Positions 1-9,535 are shown, counted from the first letter of the stretch. The stretch: 64,000 nucleotides of DNA from Hyphomonadaceae bacterium (GCA_028285145.1 JANQQC010000047.1:1-64000); one strand, 5' to 3'. Program-made: numbers and translations. The notes: generated from the sequence alone by a model not told the origin.

Positions 1-380
1 ATCATAGCTGTGGCACACAGGAGGGGGATAAGTTTCTGCAAGCTGCAATGATTGCGGGCAAAAAGGCGGGGATAGGCTCGATCTTTCCAGCCTGCGTCAC
101 CCTCGACCGCGCAGCGGTCTGAGGGTCCAGCTTCAAGCCGCGCCGCATGCGCCTTGCCGCACACGTCAGCGATGGGCCCTCAGATGAGCTGGCGCTCATC
201 GAGGGTGACGCGGATGGAGAGGGCTGGAATCTCTCTTCGACATTGAAATGCCGCCTCCTTCGTACAGACTTGCCCCCCTCTTACGCCAAAACAGGTCAGT
301 GTTTGTGATGATATAACATTGCGATATCCGCCGCTATTCGCTAGTCGGAACAGGAAACCCAAACAGAGTGAGAGATTGTG
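1..380. other. Leading intergenic region, no convincing gene
   Basis: No reading frame here has a recognisable domain. A plus-strand frame ends with a stop at 120-122 and could be the tail of a gene that begins before the window, but its 39 codons match no family I know. Two minus-strand frames (2-199 and 180-362) have composition expected of noncoding GC-rich DNA. The right end carries the probable control region of the following GTPase gene, including an imperfect dyad at 305-322. Confidence 0.5.
305..322. promoter_or_regulatory. Possible Zur operator
   Basis: The sequence GTGATGATATAACATTGC is an imperfect palindrome (12 of 18 positions agree with its reverse complement) with the core ATG-ATATAACAT. 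Alphaproteobacterial Zur sites are AT-rich dyads built around ATGTTATAACAT, and COG0523 GTPases are classic Zur targets. The site lies about 60 bases before the GTPase start. Sequence and context both fit, but the match is imperfect. Confidence 0.4.
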
Positions 381-1601
381 ATGAGCAACGCCCGCATGCC
401 CCTCGAAGACCGACTGCCCGTGACAGTCCTTTCCGGCTTTCTGGGTGCAGGAAAAACCACCCTCCTCAATCGTGTGCTCAACAATCGAGAGGGTCGCCGT
501 GTTGCTGTCATCGTTAACGACATGTCGGAAGTAAACATCGACGCCGATCTCGTACGCGCGGGGGCCGAGCTGAGCCGTACGGACGAAACTTTGGTCGAAA
601 TGTCGAATGGATGTATTTGCTGCACCTTGCGCGATGACCTGCTCGCCGAAGTGCGCAGACTCGCTGAAGAAGACCGGTTCGATTACCTGCTAATTGAATC
701 GACAGGTATCTCGGAACCCCTGCCAGTTGCAGCAACGTTCGACTTTCGTGACGAGCACGGCACGAGCCTGTCAGATGTCGCCCGCATCGATACGATGGTC
801 ACTGTTGTGGATGCGGTGAACCTCCTCAAAGACTATTCCAGTCATGACTTTCTCAAGGATCGCGGAGAAGTTCTAGGAGAGGATGATCAACGCACACTGG
901 TTCACCTGCTAACTGATCAGATTGAGTTCGCGGATATCGTGGTGCTGAACAAGGTCGATGATGCCACCGCGGAGCAAGTCGATGCGGCGCGGAAGATCAT
1001 CCGCAGCTTGAATGCCGATACGCAGATCATTGAGGCAAACTACTCAGACGTCCCGTCCTCCGAGATTTTCGATACGGGCCTATTCGATTTCGAGAAGGCA
1101 GAAACACATCCTGCGTGGGCCAAGGAGCTTTATGGCTTTGCTGATCACGTTCCAGAAACCGAGGAGTACGGGGTCACTTCTCATGTTTACCGTGCGCGGA
1201 GGCCTTTCCATCCTCAAGCCATTCATGACCTACTGAATAGCGAAATGCCTGGCGTCATTCGAGCCAAGGGCCATTTCTGGATGGCAACCCGCCCGGAATG
1301 GCTTGTTGAGTTTTCGCTGGCTGGAGCACTCTCCAGCATCTCTCCACTGGGAACCTGGTGGGCGTCGGTTCCATCTGAACGCTGGCCGGAGAGTACCGCC
1401 CTTCGTGACTATCTCGATACCCATTGGGAAGAGCCCTGGGGCGACCGTCGGCAGGAAATAGTGTTCATCGGCGCGGATATAGACTGGCCGAAACTGCAAG
1501 CCCGACTCGATGCGGCCCTGCTGCCAGAAGATTTCGATCCCGAGCGTACAGAACTCGACGACCCATTCCCGATCTGGCGCCGGCAGGAACTCCAGCAATA
1601 G
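381..1601 (+). CDS. COG0523 (CobW/ZNG1-type) metal-chaperone GTPase
   Basis: A 406-residue G3E GTPase. It has a Walker A loop (GFLGAGKTT, about residues 19-27), the family metal site GCICC (cysteines near 78, 80 and 81), a Walker B/switch region (IESTG, near 106) and the guanine-specificity motif NKVD (near 190). The C-terminal half is the CobW_C domain. Family members deliver zinc or another metal to target proteins in the cytoplasm under metal limitation. The ATG at 381 is preferred; a GTG sits one codon earlier at 378. A possible Zur site upstream supports a zinc-starvation role. No nitrile hydratase or cobalamin genes are nearby, so zinc is the likelier metal, by inference. Confidence 0.9.
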   Translation: MSNARMPLEDRLPVTVLSGFLGAGKTTLLNRVLNNREGRRVAVIVNDMSEVNIDADLVRAGAELSRTDETLVEMSNGCICCTLRDDLLAEVRRLAEEDRFDYLLIESTGISEPLPVAATFDFRDEHGTSLSDVARIDTMVTVVDAVNLLKDYSSHDFLKDRGEVLGEDDQRTLVHLLTDQIEFADIVVLNKVDDATAEQVDAARKIIRSLNADTQIIEANYSDVPSSEIFDTGLFDFEKAETHPAWAKELYGFADHVPETEEYGVTSHVYRARRPFHPQAIHDLLNSEMPGVIRAKGHFWMATRPEWLVEFSLAGALSSISPLGTWWASVPSERWPESTALRDYLDTHWEEPWGDRRQEIVFIGADIDWPKLQARLDAALLPEDFDPERTELDDPFPIWRRQELQQ

Positions 1602-1632
1602 CGCACCCTAAGCAGAGCCAGAAATACGAACC

Positions 1633-2334
1633 ATGCCGGACCAGCCTCAAAACCCGTTCATTGAATTGTTCAACGATCCAGAACGTGCGGCCAGCTATGC
1701 TGACGGGCCGGCCAGGTTCATGCCAGGTTTTGCTGATGTTCACCGCATGGCAACGGTCCTTTTGCGCGAAAGGGTCCCCGAAGACGCGCAAATCCTGGTG
1801 CACGGTGCGGGCGGCGGGCTGGAGCTGGATGCCTTTGCGCGCGCCAATCCAGACTGGAGGTTTGTCGGGGTGGATCCCGCAAAAGCGATGATAGACGAAG
1901 CCCGGAAGCGGCTGGATCATGCGAGCGATCGAGTGGTGTTTCATTGCGGGTTCATTGATGACGCACCGCAAGGGCCTTTTGATGCTGCCACAAGTCTACT
2001 GACGCTACACTTCCTCGATCAGGCCGCGCGTCGCGACACGGTTCGAAACATTGCCCGGCGATTGAAACCCGGAGCCCCGTTCGTCGCAGCCCATTGCAGC
2101 TTTCCTCAATCCGAACCCGAGCGCAAAGCCTGGCTTTCACGCTACGAAGCCTTCGCCGTTATGTCGGGGGCCGAGCCGGAAATGGCGCAGATGGCGCGAA
2201 AGGGCGTGTCCGATACGGTCGCCTTGCTGGATCCGCAACAGGACCTTGCTACCCTCCAGGATGCCGGACTTCGGAATGTTGCGCTCTTTTACGCAGCCTT
2301 CACCTGGCGCGGCTGGGTTGGATACGCGCCGTAA
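1633..2334 (+). CDS. Class I SAM-dependent methyltransferase
   Basis: A 233-residue Rossmann-fold methyltransferase. The SAM-binding glycine loop reads HGAGGGLELDAF (near residue 57) in place of the usual LGxGxG. It is followed by the acidic end of strand 2 (FVGVDPAKAMIDEARKRL) and the post-I region ATSLLTLHFL. The substrate cannot be read from the sequence. It starts 31 bases after the COG0523 GTPase on the same strand with no terminator between, so the two are probably cotranscribed and may share metal control. Confidence 0.8.
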   Translation: MPDQPQNPFIELFNDPERAASYADGPARFMPGFADVHRMATVLLRERVPEDAQILVHGAGGGLELDAFARANPDWRFVGVDPAKAMIDEARKRLDHASDRVVFHCGFIDDAPQGPFDAATSLLTLHFLDQAARRDTVRNIARRLKPGAPFVAAHCSFPQSEPERKAWLSRYEAFAVMSGAEPEMAQMARKGVSDTVALLDPQQDLATLQDAGLRNVALFYAAFTWRGWVGYAP

Positions 2335-2512
2335 GCCATGTCTGCTCAGACTTACCGGATGCGGCGTGAGCCCTTCTTCCTTGATCGGGCGCTGGCCTTC
2401 GGCGGCCTGTACGCTCAGGATGATCTTGAGGCTTGGAGGCGGTGTCCGCCGTCGGCGTCAAAGTAAATGTCGGTGAGTGACAAGAAGCACCTCAAGAGAG
2501 ACGTACAGAAAC

Positions 2513-2540
2513 TAAAAAAGGCCGCCTATCGGCGACCTTT
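2513..2540 (-). terminator. Rho-independent terminator of the SDR-TatA unit
   Basis: On the minus strand the arms AAGGTCGCC and GGCGGCCTT close a GATA loop and run straight into a T tract. It lies 21 bases beyond the stop of the TatA-like gene and ends the leftward unit. Confidence 0.85.
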
Positions 2541-2561
2541 CTGGTTGGTTCGGAGGGTGGA

Positions 2562-2726
2562 TCAAGACTTAGCGTCAAGCAACCCTTCCTCTTCATCCTG
2601 AATGTTTTTCCGAAAGGCCCGGATACCGGAACCCATGTCGGAAAACAGGCGCGGAATGTCTTTGCTCTTGAACAGGATGAGCAGGACGGCGGCAATCAGC
2701 AATAGCTGCGGCAGAGATGGCATCAT
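2562..2726 (-). CDS. Orphan TatA/TatE-like Sec-independent translocase subunit
   Basis: A 54-residue protein with the TatA plan: a very short N-terminus, one hydrophobic helix (about residues 5-19, LPQLLLIAAVLLILF), a proline-containing hinge (SKDIPRL), an amphipathic helix (GSGIRAFRKN) and an acidic tail. The usual FG after the membrane helix is FK here. AGGAGG lies just before the ATG at 2726. The start is 12 bases beyond the stop of a Tat-signal-bearing dehydrogenase on the same strand, so the pair almost certainly forms one unit. No tatB or tatC is in the window. By inference it is a cargo-linked TatA paralogue rather than the main chromosomal one. Confidence 0.8.
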   Translation of the reverse strand: MMPSLPQLLLIAAVLLILFKSKDIPRLFSDMGSGIRAFRKNIQDEEEGLLDAKS

Positions 2727-2738
2727 GGTCTTGTCCTC

Positions 2739-3620
2739 CTAGCGCGTCAGGTAGCCGCCATTGACCCAGAGGGTCTGACCGTTGGTCCACTGGCTGTCAG
2801 GTTTGGCAAGGAACTCAACCAGCGGAACGATGTCTTCCACTTCACCGAGGCGACCTTCGGTAGATAGCCCGGCAGCATAAGCCACAGAGCGCTCATTCTC
2901 TTGGCTGTGGAAAAATGGCGTGTTCACCGGACCAGGCGCGATTGCATTCACTGTGATCCGCTTGTCGCCAAGCTCCTTGGCCAGCATTCGAGTGTATTCC
3001 TCGACCGGGGCCTTGGTGCCGGCATAGATGGCATAGCCCGGGGCTGCGCCGGCCAGGAGCGACGTCCCATTATTGATGATCCGGCCACCCGGGCGCACGC
3101 GGCGCGCCGCTTCGCGCAAGCAATAAAACAGGCCGCGATTGTTGACCGCATCCAAGCGCTCAAACTCTTCATCGGTGAACTCAGCCATGGGCTTCTTGAT
3201 GATTGCGCCGGCATTGTTGACGACGATGTCCACGCCGCCGAATTCGCGCTCAGCTGCATCGAACATGGCCTTAACCACTTTCACATCACCCAGATCACCC
3301 TGGACGAGGGCGGCTCGCTGACCCGCTGCGCGGACGAGGGAGGCGCTTTGCTCCGCCTCATCACGGGTAGAGGCGCGGTGATAGTGGACCACGACGTCGG
3401 CCCCCATCCTGGCCAACGCCGCGGAAAAGGCCCGGCCCATATTGGCCCGCGCACCGGTTACGATGGCGACCTTGCCGGCCAGCGGCCTGGACGTGGCGGC
3501 ACCGGACTGGGCCGTGGCCGAGGCAGCCCCTACCGAGCCTGCTGCGGCGGCTGCGGCGGCGCCCATGCCGATCATGCGCAGAGCACCGCGGCGGTTCAGG
3601 TCTGATGTCTCGTTCGTCAT
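2739..3620 (-). CDS. Tat-exported short-chain dehydrogenase/reductase
   Basis: A 293-residue FabG-like SDR with an N-terminal extension of about 45 residues that is a twin-arginine signal: NRRGALRMIG, then an alanine-rich hydrophobic stretch and ASATAQ as a likely cleavage site. The cofactor loop is TGARANMG (the middle glycine is Asn), followed by NNAGA, a Ser in NNGTSL and the catalytic YAGTK (YxxxK). SDRs are normally cytoplasmic; Tat would export it folded with NAD(P) bound, as for Zymomonas glucose-fructose oxidoreductase. The substrate is unknown. It is followed by an orphan TatA-like gene, and a LysR regulator lies upstream on the same strand. Confidence 0.88.
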   Translation of the reverse strand: MTNETSDLNRRGALRMIGMGAAAAAAAGSVGAASATAQSGAATSRPLAGKVAIVTGARANMGRAFSAALARMGADVVVHYHRASTRDEAEQSASLVRAAGQRAALVQGDLGDVKVVKAMFDAAEREFGGVDIVVNNAGAIIKKPMAEFTDEEFERLDAVNNRGLFYCLREAARRVRPGGRIINNGTSLLAGAAPGYAIYAGTKAPVEEYTRMLAKELGDKRITVNAIAPGPVNTPFFHSQENERSVAYAAGLSTEGRLGEVEDIVPLVEFLAKPDSQWTNGQTLWVNGGYLTR

Positions 3621-3755
3621 ATTCGTACTCCTTCAGGTTGGCGGCGCTTCTGGTCTCTGCGCCGATGACCAAGGAGGTACTTTGAGGATCGCGCTTTCGG
3701 TATTCGCCGATCTTGCAAACCACTCTTGCAATATCCGCACGAAGCCAGCCCACGA

Positions 3756-4652
3756 CTATTGCAGGGAGCCGCTCGCTTTGAAGGTTTCTGCCGCCAGATC
3801 AATGAATCGGCGGATCTTGGCCGGTACGAAAACGCTTGGCGCATAAAGCGCGTGAACAGGATAAGCCGCGATCGACCAGTCCGGCAGGATCGGCACGACG
3901 CTGCCATTCCTGAGTTCATCTTCGAACGCCCAGACCGGCCCCTTGTGGATGCCCCGCCCTGCCACCACCAACGCCCGGATCGCGCTCACGCTATTGGCGC
4001 TGAAGTGCCCATGAGCCGTGATTGTCTCGGGCTTACCGTCTTTCTCCAACGTGATCTCCACCTGGCGGTCGCCCGGCCGGTAATGGATGAAATCGTGCGC
4101 CTCGAGGTCGCGAGCAGTCGTGATCGGATCATGCCGCTCGAGATAGCTGGGCGCTACGACGAGGACGCGTGGCACAAAGGCGAGGCGCTTGGCGATGAGG
4201 CTGGAATCCTCAAGCCGGCCAATGCGTATGGCGACGTCGAGCCCCTGGCCGATAAGGTCCGAAAAAGCGCTACCGAGCCGTAGATCAATCGTCAGATCAG
4301 GCGCTTCATCCTGCAGCCTGGCCAAGATCGGCGCGACGAATTTCGCACCAAAATCGACCGGCGCGGTTACTCTGAGCCGACCAGACGGCTGGTCCACGAG
4401 CCCAGTGACATCAGCCTCCAAGGCGGTCTGCTCATCAACGATCCGCCGCATACCGTCATAATAGTTCTGGCCTGCCTCAGTCGGCGTCGAGCGCTTGGTA
4501 GAGCGCTCCAGCAGCTTCACGCCAAGACGCGCCTCAAGAGCCGATATCCGCCGACTCACCGCCGAAGGATCAGAGCCAATCTGCTCTGCCGCCGCCTTAA
4601 GGCTACCAGCTTCTACGACTCGAAGGAAAAGCTGCTCATTTGTGTCGGCCAT
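3756..4652 (-). CDS. LysR-family transcriptional regulator
   Basis: A 298-residue regulator. The N-terminal winged helix-turn-helix (about residues 1-60) contains AGSLKAAAEQIGSDPSAVSR and LEARLGVKLLERST. The remainder is a periplasmic-binding-protein-like effector domain beginning near GRLRVTAPVDFG, close to the CrgA/DsdC-like subgroup that often governs neighbouring oxidoreductases. It lies 135 bases upstream of the Tat-exported SDR and reads the same way, so it may control that gene and itself. The effector is unknown. Confidence 0.9.
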   Translation of the reverse strand: MADTNEQLFLRVVEAGSLKAAAEQIGSDPSAVSRRISALEARLGVKLLERSTKRSTPTEAGQNYYDGMRRIVDEQTALEADVTGLVDQPSGRLRVTAPVDFGAKFVAPILARLQDEAPDLTIDLRLGSAFSDLIGQGLDVAIRIGRLEDSSLIAKRLAFVPRVLVVAPSYLERHDPITTARDLEAHDFIHYRPGDRQVEITLEKDGKPETITAHGHFSANSVSAIRALVVAGRGIHKGPVWAFEDELRNGSVVPILPDWSIAAYPVHALYAPSVFVPAKIRRFIDLAAETFKASGSLQ

Positions 4653-4760
4653 GCTTCGAGGCTAAGTCGGTGGCTGGGATTAGCAAGGACTGGCCACGGG
4701 GAAGCCCCACCCCTGCCCTCGCACGCGCTAGCTGGGGTGAGGCCGCTATATTAAGACCGG

Positions 4761-6386
4761 TCAGGCGGTTGGTAGCTTGTAGTCCTTGAAGGTCTCGCGA
4801 AGCGCCAGCTTGTTGATCTTGCCAGTGGCTCCGAGCGGGATTTCATCGACAAAGGCGACATCGTCCGGCGTCCACCATTTGGCGATCTTGCCTTCAAGTT
4901 GCTCCAGCACTTCTTCCTTGGTCGGGCTCTGGCCTTCGGCCGCCTGCACGATCAGGAGCGGACGCTCATCCCATTTGGGATGGTAGATGCCGATCGCTGC
5001 GGCATTGGCGACCTTGGGATGCCCAACGGCGATGTTCTCAATGTCGATGGAGGAGATCCACTCCCCGCCCGACTTGATCACATCCTTGGCGCGGTCGGTA
5101 ATCTGCATGGTGCCGTACTGGTCGATATTGGCAACGTCTCCGGTATCGAACCAGCCATCCTCATCAAGCACGTCGCCGCCATCGCCCTTGAAGTAACCGG
5201 CTGCGATGGCCGCGCCGCGCACGAGCAGGCGGCCGGAGGTCTCTCCGTCGCGAGGCAGGTCCTTATGATCATCATCGACGATCTTCAGCTCGACTCCGAA
5301 GGGCGGACGGCCCTGCTTCAGCTTCTGCTCCATCCGCGTATCGACATCGGCATCGACAAGATGCGGTGGCAGCGTGCCGAGCGTGCCGAGCGGCGAGGTC
5401 TCGGTCATACCCCAGGCGTGCACAACATCGACTTCGTAGTCCTGCTCGAAGGCGCGCAGGATGTTCTCCGGAATGGCCGAACCGCCGATGATCACCTTGC
5501 GAAGATGCGGGAGCTTCAGATTGTTCTCCTGCAGATAGGTCAGCAGCATCAGCCAGACGGTCGGCACGGCGGCCGTGATCGTAACTTTCTCGGTGTCGAG
5601 AAGCTCGTAGATGGATGCGCCATCCATCTGCGCGCCCGGCATGACCATATTGGCCCCGGTGGCCGGGCATGAGAGCGCGAGCCCCCAAGCATTGGCATGG
5701 AACATCGGAACGACGGGGAGCACAACATCATCCGCGCCCATGCCCATGGCGTCCTTGCTCATGGTGACGAGCGTGTGGAGCACATTGGAGCGGTGCGAGT
5801 AGAGTACGCCCTTTGGGTTCCCGGTCGTACCGGAGGTGTAGCAGAGGCCGCAGGCCGTTGTTTCCGGAAAATCACCCCAGCGGCATGTCGTGGAGCGCCC
5901 ATCGATCCAGAGATCGAAGGCGACCGCGCCGAGTGAGTTTTCCGGCATCGTGTCCTTGTCGGCGAAGATCACGAAGGTCTTGATCGTTTTCAGCTCGCCC
6001 TTGATGGCCTCAACGATGGGCAGGAAGGTCTTGTCGAAGATCAGGACTTTGTCTTCGGCATGATTGGCGATCCAGGCGATCTGCTCGGGGTGTAGTCGCG
6101 GATTGATCGTGTGGAGCACGGCCCCGATGCCCATCGTGCCGTACCATGCGGCCATGTGGCGGGCGGAGTTCCAGCCGAGCGTCGCGACGCGGTCGCCAAG
6201 GCCAATGCCCTCATCCTTCAGCGCATTCGAGACCTGTTTGGAGACATTGTAGAGCTCTCCATAGGTGGTGCGGACGATATTGCCCTCGACCCGGCGCGTG
6301 ACGATCTCACGGTCGGCGTTCTGAAGCCGTGCATGTTCCAGGATCTTGTCGACCGTTAGCGGCCAATCCTGCATGATTCCTTGCAT
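4761..6386 (-). CDS. Medium/long-chain fatty acyl-CoA ligase (AlkK-like)
   Basis: A 541-residue ANL-superfamily enzyme that activates a fatty acid to its CoA thioester through an acyl-AMP. The AMP-binding P-loop [10 protein letters not shown] is near residues 184-193, a [13 protein letters not shown] motif follows, and [10 protein letters not shown] and the C-terminal GKINKLALR lysine region are present. The N-terminus ([16 protein letters not shown]) is typical of AlkK/FadD3-like ligases. The ATG at 6386 is chosen because GGAGGG precedes it by about 7 bases and homology begins there; the open frame runs further upstream without family resemblance. It is divergent from the GDPD lipoprotein gene. 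Confidence 0.93.
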   Translation of the reverse strand: MQGIMQDWPLTVDKILEHARLQNADREIVTRRVEGNIVRTTYGELYNVSKQVSNALKDEGIGLGDRVATLGWNSARHMAAWYGTMGIGAVLHTINPRLHPEQIAWIANHAEDKVLIFDKTFLPIVEAIKGELKTIKTFVIFADKDTMPENSLGAVAFDLWIDGRSTTCRWGDFPETTACGLCYTSGTTGNPKGVLYSHRSNVLHTLVTMSKDAMGMGADDVVLPVVPMFHANAWGLALSCPATGANMVMPGAQMDGASIYELLDTEKVTITAAVPTVWLMLLTYLQENNLKLPHLRKVIIGGSAIPENILRAFEQDYEVDVVHAWGMTETSPLGTLGTLPPHLVDADVDTRMEQKLKQGRPPFGVELKIVDDDHKDLPRDGETSGRLLVRGAAIAAGYFKGDGGDVLDEDGWFDTGDVANIDQYGTMQITDRAKDVIKSGGEWISSIDIENIAVGHPKVANAAAIGIYHPKWDERPLLIVQAAEGQSPTKEEVLEQLEGKIAKWWTPDDVAFVDEIPLGATGKINKLALRETFKDYKLPTA

Positions 6387-6487
6387 GTATTTCCCTCCAT
6401 CGGCGCTGGCCCGCGCCTTCGCATGATTGTCATTGCGGTTACATCTATTCGGGCTAAGCAGACCCGGCAAGCTGATGGAGGATTCCC

Positions 6488-7438
6488 ATGACACGTGCCC
6501 TGAGCGCTTCCCTGCTGAGCCTTGGCTTTCTCCTGTCCGCCTGTGCCGCCGAGCAGACGGGTGGCGAGACGGCCGCGACCGAGCTGGCAAGCGGGGACTA
6601 CAAGGCCCGCGCGCCGCTGCCCGACTATTTCGACTGCGTGCGCAATGCAGGTGGCGTTCTCATCGCATCGCACAGGGGTGGGCCAGCTCCGGGCTATGCT
6701 GAAAATGCTCTGAAAACGATGCAATACGGTTTCGACAAAGGAATCACCGTATTCGAAATCGACGTTGCAGAGAGCCGCGACGGCGTCCTGTTCCTGATGC
6801 ATGACCGGTCCCTTGGGCGAACAACAACGGGCCGGGGTGCCGTAGCGGACACCGACTGGAGCGAGATTTCCCAGCTGCGTCTCGTAGACAATGATGCGCA
6901 GATGACAGAGGCCGCCCCGCCGCGGCTCAGTGATGTCCTCCTTTGGGCGAAGACGATGGGCGCGATTGTCGAACTCGACCGCAAGCCGACGACGAGCTTC
7001 CGCAATATCATATCGAATGTGCGGGCGGCGGAAGCCGAGGATCATGTCATCATGATCTCCTATAATGACCGCGAAGCCGAAGAGATCGCCCGGCTCGCGC
7101 CGGACCTGATGATGACCGCGTCGGCCCGTGGCGGACGGGACATTGCAGCGCTCGAAGTGGCTGGTGTGGACCCTACGCGGCTGGTCGCGTGGACCGGCAC
7201 CCGGGAGCCGGATGCCGCCGCATGGGACCGCAATGCGCGCGAGGGCGTGGAGTCCGCGTTCGGAACGCTTGGCCGGCGCGGCGAGCGGCTTGACGATGTC
7301 TATATCGCTGACGGCGACCTGTCAGAATATCAGCGCCTTGTTGAAGACGGGCTCGTCCTGCTGGCGACGGACGAGCCTTATCTAGTGGCCGAGGCTCTGG
7401 ACGCCGATGACAGAGCTTTAGAGGTTTGCGGGCGCTAG
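6488..7438 (+). CDS. Glycerophosphodiester phosphodiesterase lipoprotein
   Basis: A 316-residue protein with a lipoprotein signal (LLSACA, Cys19) and a GDPD TIM barrel. Catalytic and metal residues are visible: SHRGG (His62/Arg63), the Glu-Asn of AENALKT, the acidic EIDV, and MHDRSLGRTTTG carrying the second His. It hydrolyses glycerophosphodiesters to glycerol-3-phosphate and an alcohol, here probably in the periplasm. Divergent from the acyl-CoA ligase and convergent with the HWE kinase, from which it is separated by only 6 bases. Confidence 0.92.
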   Translation: MTRALSASLLSLGFLLSACAAEQTGGETAATELASGDYKARAPLPDYFDCVRNAGGVLIASHRGGPAPGYAENALKTMQYGFDKGITVFEIDVAESRDGVLFLMHDRSLGRTTTGRGAVADTDWSEISQLRLVDNDAQMTEAAPPRLSDVLLWAKTMGAIVELDRKPTTSFRNIISNVRAAEAEDHVIMISYNDREAEEIARLAPDLMMTASARGGRDIAALEVAGVDPTRLVAWTGTREPDAAAWDRNAREGVESAFGTLGRRGERLDDVYIADGDLSEYQRLVEDGLVLLATDEPYLVAEALDADDRALEVCGR

Positions 7439-7444
7439 GCCGGC

Positions 7445-8722
7445 TCAGATGCGGACATGGGTGCGCGGCAGGATCATCTTCCATTGCACCCCAGCCGGGT
7501 CGAAGATCAGATCTGCTGATGCGCCCATGAAGGCGGGCGCGATCATGGTCAGCACGTCCGTTCCGAAGCCCTGATGCAGCGGAGCCTCCACGATCGGCCC
7601 CTCGCGTTCCGCCCAGTGGATATACCAGTCCGCCGCATCATTTGGGTTCTGGCCCCAGCTGATCTGGACCTTGCCCTCATCATTGCTGAGCGCACCGTAT
7701 TTGAGCGCGTTGGTGGCCAGCTCGAACACGGCAAGACCGATTCCCTGGACAGCATGGTTAGACACTTGGATGTCAGGGCCTTCGATCAGGATGCGACCGC
7801 TTCGATCCGTCGCGAAAGGTGCCATTTGCTGAGATACGACCTCGCGGATGGAGGCCGAAGAGACTGCATCCGACAGCATCAGGTCATTCGATCGGGCAAT
7901 AGCCTGCATGCGATCAGCCAGGCGTTCGCTGAACTCCTGCACCGAATCCACGGTTGGGACCATCAATTCGGCCACGGACTGGATCACGGTGAGAAGGTTC
8001 TTGGACCGGTGGGCCAGCTCGCGTGACAGGTGTTCGCGAGTTTGCTCGGCAGCTTTTCGCTCCGAGATGTCATTCACGATTGAGATGAAGTGACTGATTT
8101 GGCCGTCGGACTTTCGCTGAGCCGCGACGGTGAGGTTCGCCCAGACAACATGACCGGACTTGTTGATGTAACGCTTGTCCATCGAATAGGAGCGAATATC
8201 GCCAGCCACCAGCGCGTTCAGCAAATCGAGGTCGGCCTCGAGGTCGTCAGGATGGGTGATGTCCTGAAACGTCATCTGCATGAACTCGTCGCGCGTGTAG
8301 CCAAGCGTGGCGCAGATCGCATCATTGACCCGAAGCCAGCTCCCATCTTCACCGACATGGGCGATCCCGACATTGGCGTTTTCGAAGGTTGCCCGAAACA
8401 GGGCTTCATCGGCGCGAAGTTTGGCAATTGAGATCTGCTGGTCATCCTCGCCGGAGAGCCGAACCAGCAGATATCCTGCATCGGGCTCAGCCGGAACAAA
8501 GGTTTCAACTGGAACTTTCCTGCCACCCGGAAGAATGAGCGCGCTGCCATCGGCAATCTCAAGGCTTCGCGGCATTTCCCGAAAGTGCGATTTCAGCCAA
8601 TCCGCGGCCTGGTCGTTGAACTGAATCAAATGAGACGTCTCGGGCGCAATGGCGATGGCCTGCCCCGGCGTCTGAGACAGGATGTTTGCAAGCTTGCGGC
8701 GCAAACCAGCGTTTTCAGGCAT
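7445..8722 (-). CDS. PAS-domain HWE-family sensor histidine kinase
   Basis: A 425-residue soluble kinase. An N-terminal region of about 100 residues is unassigned. A PAS domain spans about 103-222 (FRATFENANVGIAHVGEDG through VNDISERK). The phosphoacceptor is in ELAHRSKNLLTVIQ (His238). The HWE-type ATPase has an N box ELATNALKYGALS and the glycine box EREGPIVEAPLHQGFG. There is no membrane segment, so the signal is probably cytoplasmic. Its position beside ecfG, nepR and phyR suggests that it phosphorylates PhyR (a PhyK/LovK-like role). That is inference from linkage and family. Confidence 0.9.
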   Translation of the reverse strand: MPENAGLRRKLANILSQTPGQAIAIAPETSHLIQFNDQAADWLKSHFREMPRSLEIADGSALILPGGRKVPVETFVPAEPDAGYLLVRLSGEDDQQISIAKLRADEALFRATFENANVGIAHVGEDGSWLRVNDAICATLGYTRDEFMQMTFQDITHPDDLEADLDLLNALVAGDIRSYSMDKRYINKSGHVVWANLTVAAQRKSDGQISHFISIVNDISERKAAEQTREHLSRELAHRSKNLLTVIQSVAELMVPTVDSVQEFSERLADRMQAIARSNDLMLSDAVSSASIREVVSQQMAPFATDRSGRILIEGPDIQVSNHAVQGIGLAVFELATNALKYGALSNDEGKVQISWGQNPNDAADWYIHWAEREGPIVEAPLHQGFGTDVLTMIAPAFMGASADLIFDPAGVQWKMILPRTHVRI

Positions 8723-8771
8723 TCAGCTCAACCCAGACTAACCATCCAGGAGACCGTGATGTGATTCGCGC

Positions 8772-9353
8772 TTAGGCTGCTACGTCTCCACGACCGCAGA
8801 GCTGCTCAATTTCCTGAAGCAGGCCTTCGAAATCTGAGGCTCCTTCGGCTTCAGGCGCGGCTTCCGTGCCTTCCATAGACTCCATAACCCGCTTACGGGC
8901 GCGATTCACGCGGCTCTTGATCGTGCCAGCCGCGCAATTGCAGATCTCACCGGCCTCTTCATAGGTAAAGCCGCCGGCCACGACGAGAACGAAGGCGTCA
9001 CGTTGATCGCGCGACAGGACATCCAGCGCACGAATCGCGATTCCCGCGTCTGCAATATGGTGCTGCACAGCATCGACGAACATACCAGACATCAATGGCT
9101 CAACATCCGTGTCGACGAGACGCCAGTTCTTGCGCTTGTGCTGGTAGAATTCGTTCCGCAGGATCTGGAACAACCAGGGACGAAGCGGCCGGCTCCGATC
9201 ATACTGGTCGATCCGGGCCCACGCCTTCAGGCAGGTATCTTGTACGAGATCGTCTGCCAGTATGTGCTGCTTGCAGAGGCTGCGCGCGAACGCGCGAAGA
9301 TCAGGCACGAGGGCCTCCAGTTCATCAGCAAAGCACCAGTCATCCGCGCTCAT
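8772..9353 (-). CDS. ecfG: EcfG-type general stress response sigma factor
   Basis: A 193-residue ECF sigma factor. Region 2 includes LRAFARSLCKQHILADDLVQD and PLRPWLFQILRNEFY; region 4 has the helix-turn-helix FTYEEAGEICNCAAGTIKSR. The acidic C-terminal tail is typical of the family. The ATG at 9353 overlaps the nepR stop in an ATGA, so the two are translationally coupled. It directs RNA polymerase to stress promoters once NepR is removed by phosphorylated PhyR. Confidence 0.93.
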   Translation of the reverse strand: MSADDWCFADELEALVPDLRAFARSLCKQHILADDLVQDTCLKAWARIDQYDRSRPLRPWLFQILRNEFYQHKRKNWRLVDTDVEPLMSGMFVDAVQHHIADAGIAIRALDVLSRDQRDAFVLVVAGGFTYEEAGEICNCAAGTIKSRVNRARKRVMESMEGTEAAPEAEGASDFEGLLQEIEQLCGRGDVAA

Positions 9354-9535
9354 GACTGCTTCTTCGCTTTCTCCGCCTGTCGAATGCGGTTGATCGTGTC
9401 GAGCAGGCGCTGAGGCACCTCCTCCTCCTTCACGTCCTGATACTTTTCCCTGAGCGCCTTGCCCAGCGGCTTCTCCCGCATCCACTCGGATGGCTTGCGC
9501 ACATTGCTTTTCTTTGGAGGATGGGCGTCTGCCAT
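9350..9535 (-). CDS. nepR: NepR anti-sigma factor
   Basis: A 61-residue protein with the conserved NepR core LGKALREKYQDVKEEEVPQR and then LLDTINRIRQAE, flanked by charged, probably disordered ends. NepR holds EcfG inactive in unstressed cells and moves to the sigma-like domain of phosphorylated PhyR under stress. It is the first gene of the leftward nepR-ecfG unit and is divergent from phyR. Its stop overlaps the ecfG start. Confidence 0.93.
   Translation of the reverse strand: MADAHPPKKSNVRKPSEWMREKPLGKALREKYQDVKEEEVPQRLLDTINRIRQAEKAKKQS

Noticed and set aside
1-362. Minus-strand frames at 2-199 and 180-362, and a plus frame ending at 122
   Set aside because: No family features, no ribosome sites, and composition expected of open GC-rich noncoding sequence. 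A gene tail before the window cannot be excluded.
2901-3605. Plus-strand frame antisense to the Tat-SDR
   Set aside because: Shadow of a well-supported SDR with no motif of its own.
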